A DNA stretch of 41,048 nt, from the NCBI GenBank assembly GCA_024640225.1, contig JAHEFK010000018.1:1-41048 (forward strand). Direction: 5' to 3'. Under the pieces are notes generated by a model. It was not told the origin of the DNA, ran no database searches, and was given only the letters and a program-made list of their open reading frames with translations. Shown here piece by piece: positions 35,501-41,048 of this stretch; position 1 is the stretch's first letter, and each line of letters opens with the position of its first letter. This DNA comes from Bacteroidota bacterium. Its GTDB lineage: Bacteria > Bacteroidota > Bacteroidia > Chitinophagales > Chitinophagaceae. A program made the translations under genes and the position numbers.

Positions 35501-38500
35501 TAGGGGCTAGCGCAAGTTTCCCAACAGCATTTTGTGGCACTACAGTAGCATTGCCTGCAGGAGCTGCCCCTGTAACAAATTTCAATTCCTTCAACGTAAG
35601 TGGAACTCCAGCATTTACTGCTACGGATAGTCCAGATCCAGTTTGTGCTGGTGACTCTATCACTTTAACTGCATTAATTGGTGGTCCTCAATCCTTACCT
35701 CAAGGATATGGAACTTCTAATGCGACTAGTACAGCAGATGATGAAATCCTTAATGTCTCATTAGGTACTTCTGGTGCTTTATTAAATAACAGTTCAACCT
35801 GTTCTACTACTGGTGGTCCTGCAGGAAATGGATTACCTGCCTCCGCAACAGCTCAATACTCAAATTACACTACGGTACAAACCGTTCCAATACCAAATTT
35901 AACACCTGGAAATGTGGTGCCTTGGTCATTGACCTTGGGATATTGCAGTGGATTTGCATATTCTATGGGTTACTCTATTTTTATCGATTATAACAGAAAT
36001 GGTGTATTTACAGACCCTGGAGAAAAAGTAGCTGGTTCTGCAACAACAGCTACGTATGCAGTAACTGGTGGTAGCGTTACGGGTTCCTTTACGGTTCCAG
36101 CAGGCATCACACCTGGACTTACACTAATGCGTGTAGTTGCTATTGAAACGAATGCTTCTCCTGCTCCAACTGGAACTTATACTTGGGGTGAAACAGAAGA
36201 TTATTTTGTAAATTTAATTGGCTCTACTACTGCAGGTAGCACCATAGCTTGGTATAATAACGCTGCTCCTACCACTGTAATAGGCACTAGCAATCCTTTA
36301 AAAATTCAAGCAAATACTACTTCAACTTATAATGTGACAGTTACTGATCCTAATGGATGTGTGGCTACTGCTTCTACATTAAATACGGTATTACCCTTGC
36401 CAACTGCACCAACTGCAACTAATAGCACTCAATGTGGATATGGCATACCTACTGCATCAGTAGCTTCAACTGCTGGAACCAATGGATCTGGTTTATACAA
36501 TTGGTTTAGTGCTGCAACTGGTGGTAGTTTATTACAATCAGGAGGTCCTTTATCTCCATTAACTACATTCTACACTAACGACTTTTCTTCTACAGTAATT
36601 GGTGCAGGTGCAACGTTAAGTGGTATCGCTAGTTTAACAGCTGTGCCGGGTCAATTACAAATTACACCAAATACAACCTCCCAACAAGGTGGCATCACTG
36701 TAAATGCTGGTATTAATGCAGGACGTTATAAAGTTGATTTTGACGTAACTACTGTTGGAACAGCAGGTAATGCTGCTGATGGATTCAGTTATAGCTTTGG
36801 TGATGACGTAGATGCTACAGCAACTACCCCAGGCCAAGAAAAAGGATCGGGTACAAAATTAAAAATAGGTTTCGACTCCTATGGTGTAATGCCAGATGGT
36901 CAAGGAATTTATTTAATGTATAATAATACGATGGCTTCCATCACCAATGTAAGTGCAGGTGTACTAGCGTATTCAGCAAATAACACATGGGTTGGTTCTG
37001 CAAATAATCATGTTACCATAGATATAGACCAAAATGGTTTGTTAACCCTAACGCTCAATAATGTAGTATTATTTAATAATATACCATTACCTGCCGCATA
37101 TGTTAGTGCTAATAAAGCAACATGGAAACATGTCATTGCCGGAAGAACAGGTGGTTTATCTATGCAGACATTAATTGATAATTTACTCATTCAAACATCA
37201 ACACAATTAAATGGTTCTACAACGTATTTGTCACCAATTAATAACACAACAACATTTTATGTTTCTGAAGTTGGTACTAATGGTTGTAATAGTGTTAAAG
37301 TTCCTGTTACAGCAACCGTTACACCACCGCCATCATTTACTGCTACTGCTTCACAAGTAGGTGTTTGTACAGGTGGAAGTGTTACATTAAGTGCAACATC
37401 AACTACCAATCCAAACTATGCATACACATGGAATCCTGGTGCTTTAACAGGTACGCCTGTAACAGTTAGTCCAACAGCAACAACTAAATATTATGTTGTT
37501 GGAACAACCATTGGTTCTGGTCCATATGCAGGTTGTAACAGATTAGACTCGGTTACGGTTCAAGTAGTAGCAACACCTCCTCCTGCAGGTACAACAACTC
37601 CAACTGCTGCATCTATTTGTATTGGATCGGGAACACCCATTAGTTTAATTTATCCATCAAACCCGATTACTTTATTGTACGAAGATTTTGAAACAAGTCC
37701 ATTCGGAGCTGTAAGCGGTTTTGGAACTGCAGGCACCTTTGCATGGTGGAGAACAGGAACCTATGCATATACCAATGCGTATTCAACTTGGATGCAACCA
37801 TACAATAATGCAAATCTTTGGTTTACGAATACTGCCGCTGTTAACTTAAATGGAACCAGTAACCCTACCCTTACATTCTCCCATATTTGTATCATGGAAC
37901 AAAATGCAGATTATGGATGGGTTGAATACTCTACCGACAACGGTACTACATGGAACAACTTCCCAACTTCTGCATATGTTGGTTCAGCTGTTCTTAAAAA
38001 TAGTACTACAAGTTTTGATGTGAGTAGCTACCCTGATTGGATCGCAAATTCATCGAATCCAACAATTGCACCTACAAATATGCTATGGAAAAATGAAACC
38101 ATTAAATTAGATGCCTATACAAATGCAACTCAATTTAAAGTTAGATTTAGAATTAGCTCTGACAATAACAATACAAACTATTATGGATGGGTTGTAGACA
38201 ATGTGAGAATATTCTCACAATACAAACCTGTTTGGACGCCATTAACAGGCTTATATAAAAACGCGGGATTGACATTACCATTAACTGCTGCAGATACTTT
38301 ATCAACCGTATTTGCTTCGCCTACCGTTACAACTTCCTACACAACACAAACAAGTAATGCCGGTTGTTTATCAGTAGCATCAACTCCACCAACAGTTATT
38401 ACCGTGAACACCTACCCAACTAATCCAGTTATTGTAGGCAATTCACCTTTGTGTACTGGTAATACTTTTATTGCAAACCTAACGCACAGCGCTGTAGCAA

Positions 38501-41048
38501 ATCCAATTTATACATGGAGCGGACCTGGCCCTTACTCAGCAACAACACAAAATGCCAATGTTCCAAACCTTACAATGGCTAATAATGGAACCTATAAAGT
38601 AGTGATTGATAATAATGGTTGTAAGGATAGTGCTACTGTAAATTTAGTAGTCAATCAAACACCAAAAATAGATTCTATCACTAAAATAGATCCTACAGTT
38701 TGTGCTACACTTACTGGATCTATGACTCTATATGGCTTATTACCGAATACAACGTATACCTTATCATATACCAAAACAGGTACACCAGTTGCTCCAGCTA
38801 GCATTACAACCAATGGTTCTGGTCAATATACTATTGCTAATTTGGGCAATGGTGTATATTCTGCAATTACAGTAACAAGAGCTTTTACAGGTGTTAGCTG
38901 TCCATTTACGTTCCCATCGGATGTTACTTTACTTGACCCTAATCCTCCTGCAGCTCCAATCATATCTGCAAATAACCCGGTATGTTTTAATCAACCATTA
39001 AATATCAATTGTTCTGTTACAGCTATCGCTCCATACCAAATCAACTGGACAGGTCCTAATGGCTTCAGTTCTACTAACTTGAATAACTTAATTGCTAATG
39101 CACAATTCGCAAATGCAGGAACTTATTCTGTTACAGTAACTAAAAACAATTGCGTTTCTGCGATCTCTACTGTGAATATTGTAGTGAATGCTTTACCTCC
39201 TGCTCCATTCATTGGCTCCAATTCACCAGTATGTACAGGTGCTATATTAAATTTAAATTCAACAACTAACCAAACCGGTACTAGTTATACTTGGACAGGA
39301 CCAAATGGATTTACATCCTCAAGCAGTTCACCAATTATTAATAATGTAAGTTTCTCTAATCAAGGAACCTATACAGCTTATGCATATTTGAACGGATGTC
39401 AATCAGCAAGTTCAAGTTCTATAACAGTAACCGTTAAGCAAACACCTAATGCTCCTGTTGCCTCATCCAATACTCCTGTTTGTGCTAATGGTGCATTGCA
39501 ATTATTTGCAACTAATGTTCCCGGTACTACTTATGTATGGTCTGGACCAACCAGTTATGCATCAACAATTCAAAATCCTATTATTACGAATGCTTCTGTT
39601 TATGGATCTGGTACCTATACCGTAAATGCCGTATTACAAGGTTGCTATTCAGCTCCTGCTACTACCAACGTAGTGGTATTACCTACTCCTCCGAACCCAA
39701 CAGTGAGTAACTTAAATGTTTGTCAAGGTTCTGGCCCACAATCATTAACTGCTGTAGGTGTAAACTTAAAATGGTATACTACATTAGTTGGTGGTATAGG
39801 AAATGTAACAGCACCTGTAATTAATCCAACTATTGTTGGTACAACAACATATTATGTAACACAAACAATTAATGGTTGTGAAAGTAATAGACAAGCATTG
39901 GTGGTTACTGTATTGCCTCAACCTAACCAACCATCAGTAGCAAATACCAATATTAAATATTGTCAGTTTGAAGTACCACAAACACTTACTGCAATTGGCA
40001 ATAATATTTTATGGTATACTATCAACCCAGCACAAGGTGGCGTAGGATCAAGTACGCCTCCAGCAATCAATACATTGTTACCTGGTGTTAAAACTTATTG
40101 GGTTACACAATCTGGTGCAAATGGTTGTCCAAGTGTTCCATTGGCAATTACTGTAACTGTAAATGCTAAACCAGCACCACCATTAGTAACTACACCAATT
40201 AGATATTGTAGAGATGAAGTATCAGCGCCAATAGCTGCAACAGGTCAAAATCTAAAATGGTATGTAAGTGCTACAGGTGGAATTCCGTCAATAATAGTAC
40301 CTACACCAAATACAAGTGCACCTAATACTTATACTTATTATGTAACACAAACTGTAAATGGTTGTGAAAGTGATAGAGAACAAGTAGTGGTAAATATTAT
40401 TGATCGTCCGAATGGATTTATTGCTATCAGTCCATTAGATACGACTACAAAAATCATATGCCCTGGTGATCAATTAACGATGAATTATTTTGGTAATGCA
40501 GGGACTACAGCAACCTATATTTGGTCTGTAATGCCTGGTGATCAAATAATAAGTGGATCAGGACAAGGACCAGTAGTAGTACAATTTAATGTAACCGATT
40601 CTAATAGAAGAGTATTCCTTACCATCAATCAAAATGGTTGTTCTAGCATTATGGAATCTCATATTATTATTGTTAAAGAAGTTCCAGTATTAGATATCAT
40701 TGCTAAAGCTGATGTTTGTTTGAATGACTTAGTACAAGTTAGTTTAAATAACACAACACATGCTCGTATTGATTTATACAATTGGGATTTTGATGGTGCT
40801 AATGTTATTTACGGAAATAATCAAGCTGGACCTATGGGCGTAGTTTGGAATACACCGGGTACTAAAGTGGTTCAATTAACTGGAGTACTAGACAATTGCG
40901 TAACTAAACCAGATACTATGTTAGTAACAGTTCATGATTTACCAATTGCTAATATTCAAGGTGCAACTGGTGTAGATATCTGTGCTAATGATACCATAAC
41001 ATTAGTTGCTGATGATGCTCCAAACTTAAACTATACATGGACACCTGC
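32512..41048 (+). CDS. Giant multidomain secreted adhesin-like protein (C-terminus beyond window)
   Basis: The frame stays open from the ATG at 32512 to the right edge, at least 2845 residues, with no stop or frameshift seen. A signal peptide (QLSIAIGLLIASYGAKAQ) leads. Residues ~30–865 are Asn/Gly/Thr-rich with recurring strand-turn units (NNTI, NNIITL, YGFYN) typical of a right-handed beta-helix, ending at NPADAGAEEFSG. A GEVED-type domain lies at ~1140–1245 (IFIDYNRNGVFTDPGEKV; WGETEDYFV). An L-type-lectin-like domain lies at ~1355–1560 (ADGFSYSFGDD; GQGIYLMYNN). A MAM-like jelly roll is at ~1722–1903 (YEDFETSPFG; GWVVDNVRIF). Ig/PKD-like modules run from ~1960 onward. A T9SS C-terminal sorting domain is expected but lies off the window. 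Role in adhesion or polymer binding is inferred. Confidence 0.9.
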   Translation, partial: MVIKTTCKQLSIAIGLLIASYGAKAQMSGTYTVPGSFPSISAAVSALNSQGVNGPVTINVNAGYTETAVGTIILNATGTATNTITIQKSGVGANPKITAMPNGIQLTTSTAGIDGIFALNGSDYVTIDGIDLAENSANTTPTTCMEYGYGLFKASAIDGCQYNTIKNATITLNRINNNIAGNVMYAGCAGILLINAQIGAANTALTITSPSGSNSYNKIYANTIQNVNAGIYAIGFGNAPIPFTNADLGNDFGGNTSATGNQILNFGGATAAAQPANGIQIGAQYNFNIAYNTINNNTGTGVNHANVLRGIYVNNVGASVSGTIRNNTISLVNATGIANTMEIIRTSAVTGGTINILNNTLLNCTNNSTGIFYGIWNDGTEANVNIKNNTFTNVVSSVAANTNYLISNTGLVTNALSIDNNSLSFNFTAATSTATLYWINAGTANLNYGSYSGNTINNFASNNTGTHYMFLINPAYYANATEKVNNNALVGGYQRLGASGTTYGIYHYPGGSTATDSISGNLLDGYKAINSTGSFYGVYDFSFSTAPYANKFIVNNSISNLRTNGLIYGFYNYYHNQSVVGYNTMLSDTVGGTAYCYYTSSTGTNQLDIRNNTLKNFVQLSTTAQVYGLYQLGGTKIRVFNNNFDNITSYNTTNAGATIYGFYFSTSTNTEVFNNQVSNLKALTNGSSVNALYGMYFAGGSIFKVFHNTIYLANTTSTGTNFGATGLYYTNTITGMDLRNNIINVDINPKGTGIVTALRSSGTPNNLVATSNANVFYTPAGANRFFYGEGITTATALTNTYSLTNDPNFNNPCGSLFKTFMSPKMQKSFTENNLGLVAGFYVPSGLSFADGLADGTGITNVTTDITNTIRSNPADAGAEEFSGIPNDKSGPSISFTPIADLNCTTSAATLTATITDASGVNTTTGTAPRLYYKKSTDANAFLANTTGTNGWKYVEPSNSASPFTFTVNTALLNSALVVGDVINYFVVAQDNASTPNVGASASFPTAFCGTTVALPAGAAPVTNFNSFNVSGTPAFTATDSPDPVCAGDSITLTALIGGPQSLPQGYGTSNATSTADDEILNVSLGTSGALLNNSSTCSTTGGPAGNGLPASATAQYSNYTTVQTVPIPNLTPGNVVPWSLTLGYCSGFAYSMGYSIFIDYNRNGVFTDPGEKVAGSATTATYAVTGGSVTGSFTVPAGITPGLTLMRVVAIETNASPAPTGTYTWGETEDYFVNLIGSTTAGSTIAWYNNAAPTTVIGTSNPLKIQANTTSTYNVTVTDPNGCVATASTLNTVLPLPTAPTATNSTQCGYGIPTASVASTAGTNGSGLYNWFSAATGGSLLQSGGPLSPLTTFYTNDFSSTVIGAGATLSGIASLTAVPGQLQITPNTTSQQGGITVNAGINAGRYKVDFDVTTVGTAGNAADGFSYSFGDDVDATATTPGQEKGSGTKLKIGFDSYGVMPDGQGIYLMYNNTMASITNVSAGVLAYSANNTWVGSANNHVTIDIDQNGLLTLTLNNVVLFNNIPLPAAYVSANKATWKHVIAGRTGGLSMQTLIDNLLIQTSTQLNGSTTYLSPINNTTTFYVSEVGTNGCNSVKVPVTATVTPPPSFTATASQVGVCTGGSVTLSATSTTNPNYAYTWNPGALTGTPVTVSPTATTKYYVVGTTIGSGPYAGCNRLDSVTVQVVATPPPAGTTTPTAASICIGSGTPISLIYPSNPITLLYEDFETSPFGAVSGFGTAGTFAWWRTGTYAYTNAYSTWMQPYNNANLWFTNTAAVNLNGTSNPTLTFSHICIMEQNADYGWVEYSTDNGTTWNNFPTSAYVGSAVLKNSTTSFDVSSYPDWIANSSNPTIAPTNMLWKNETIKLDAYTNATQFKVRFRISSDNNNTNYYGWVVDNVRIFSQYKPVWTPLTGLYKNAGLTLPLTAADTLSTVFASPTVTTSYTTQTSNAGCLSVASTPPTVITVNTYPTNPVIVGNSPLCTGNTFIANLTHSAVANPIYTWSGPGPYSATTQNANVPNLTMANNGTYKVVIDNNGCKDSATVNLVVNQTPKIDSITKIDPTVCATLTGSMTLYGLLPNTTYTLSYTKTGTPVAPASITTNGSGQYTIANLGNGVYSAITVTRAFTGVSCPFTFPSDVTLLDPNPPAAPIISANNPVCFNQPLNINCSVTAIAPYQINWTGPNGFSSTNLNNLIANAQFANAGTYSVTVTKNNCVSAISTVNIVVNALPPAPFIGSNSPVCTGAILNLNSTTNQTGTSYTWTGPNGFTSSSSSPIINNVSFSNQGTYTAYAYLNGCQSASSSSITVTVKQTPNAPVASSNTPVCANGALQLFATNVPGTTYVWSGPTSYASTIQNPIITNASVYGSGTYTVNAVLQGCYSAPATTNVVVLPTPPNPTVSNLNVCQGSGPQSLTAVGVNLKWYTTLVGGIGNVTAPVINPTIVGTTTYYVTQTINGCESNRQALVVTVLPQPNQPSVANTNIKYCQFEVPQTLTAIGNNILWYTINPAQGGVGSSTPPAINTLLPGVKTYWVTQSGANGCPSVPLAITVTVNAKPAPPLVTTPIRYCRDEVSAPIAATGQNLKWYVSATGGIPSIIVPTPNTSAPNTYTYYVTQTVNGCESDREQVVVNIIDRPNGFIAISPLDTTTKIICPGDQLTMNYFGNAGTTATYIWSVMPGDQIISGSGQGPVVVQFNVTDSNRRVFLTINQNGCSSIMESHIIIVKEVPVLDIIAKADVCLNDLVQVSLNNTTHARIDLYNWDFDGANVIYGNNQAGPMGVVWNTPGTKVVQLTGVLDNCVTKPDTMLVTVHDLPIANIQGATGVDICANDTITLVADDAPNLNYTWTP
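38983..41048 (+). repeat. Tandem Ig/PKD-like modules with a regular cysteine register
   Basis: One cysteine codon starts each module: 38983, 39232, 39481, 39721, 39961, 40207, 40459, 40717 and 40981, giving spacings of 249, 249, 240, 240, 246, 252, 258 and 264 nt. Two sequence types alternate in blocks. Type A (VCxG, then YTWSGPNGF, then GTYTVTV, then NGC) covers the first three, with a related copy at 38452. Type B (LKWYTT, then TYYVTQTxNGCES) covers the next three. The last ones are PKD-like. The repeats are diverged at DNA level, so recent slippage is unlikely. Confidence 0.8.

Noticed and set aside
35031-37190. Minus-strand frames of 60–67 residues inside the giant gene
   Set aside because: The plus-strand frame is open over the whole region and gives coherent domains; the reverse frames have low-complexity Ser/Ala/Val composition and no start context.
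32512-41048. Possible frameshift or pseudogene in the giant gene
   Set aside because: Reading in the frame of the ATG gave no stop from start to window edge, and the modules keep their motifs throughout.
1-41048. CRISPR array, tRNA/rRNA genes, insertion sequences or prophage
   Set aside because: No short regularly spaced direct repeats outside coding modules, no cloverleaf candidates in the few gaps, and no transposase, integrase or phage structural proteins were seen.

Overview
The window comes from a low-GC (roughly one-third GC by eye) member of the Bacteroidota, probably near the Chitinophagales. The evidence is a type IX secretion (T9SS) sorting tail on a large protease, a giant Ig-repeat surface protein, paired DUF6452/DUF6048 genes, a long ~310-residue NusB, the nusB–DUF1573–yajC–coaE order, several TTG starts without clear Shine-Dalgarno sequences, and promoters of the form TTTG-N19/20-TAnnTTTG. 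No rRNA, tRNA, CRISPR array, insertion sequence or prophage gene was recognised. Most of the window is densely packed core genome, with a surface-protein region at the right end.

Layout. 1–2.4 kb (minus): clpS followed by a DPP-IV-type peptidase cut by the left edge. 2.47–3.0 kb (plus): a SpoU-type RNA methyltransferase, convergent with the next block. 3.0–12.0 kb (minus): a tightly linked run read as pheT, small coiled-coil protein, DUF6452, DUF6048, then a 1746-residue secreted subtilisin-like protease with a T9SS tail. 12.0–12.3 kb: a divergent control region with a consensus DnaA box and repeated TGTTAATT motifs. 12.3–15.0 kb (plus): dnaB and a tryptophan 2,3-dioxygenase. 15.0–16.7 kb: a NamZ-like muramidase (minus), divergent from a SlyD-like FKBP isomerase (plus) that ends at a strong terminator. 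16.8–20.0 kb (plus): exbB, exbD, recG. 20.0–25.2 kb (plus): a drug-efflux operon of TetR regulator, TolC, HlyD/EmrA and EmrB, closed by an unusual small protein with two CxxCH haem motifs. Its promoter lies inside a perfect 41-bp palindrome. 25.27–27.6 kb (plus): nusB, a DUF1573 lipoprotein, yajC, coaE. 27.6–30.1 kb (minus): an M1 aminopeptidase lipoprotein. 30.2–32.1 kb (plus): a lone biotin carrier protein, a small secreted protein of unknown role, and pdhB with a terminator. 32.5 kb to the right edge (plus): the first 2845 codons of a giant secreted adhesin-like protein with beta-helix, GEVED, lectin-like, MAM-like and about ten Ig/PKD-like modules.

How the parts fit. The clearest regulated unit is the efflux operon: the TetR protein very likely controls itself and the tripartite pump through the palindrome. 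The role of the terminal di-haem-motif protein is unknown and is the most novel gene-level observation. The cell-surface theme (T9SS protease, giant adhesin, exported peptidases, NamZ, DUF1573) fits a gliding or polymer-degrading bacteroidete. No wholly new defence or mobile system is evident.
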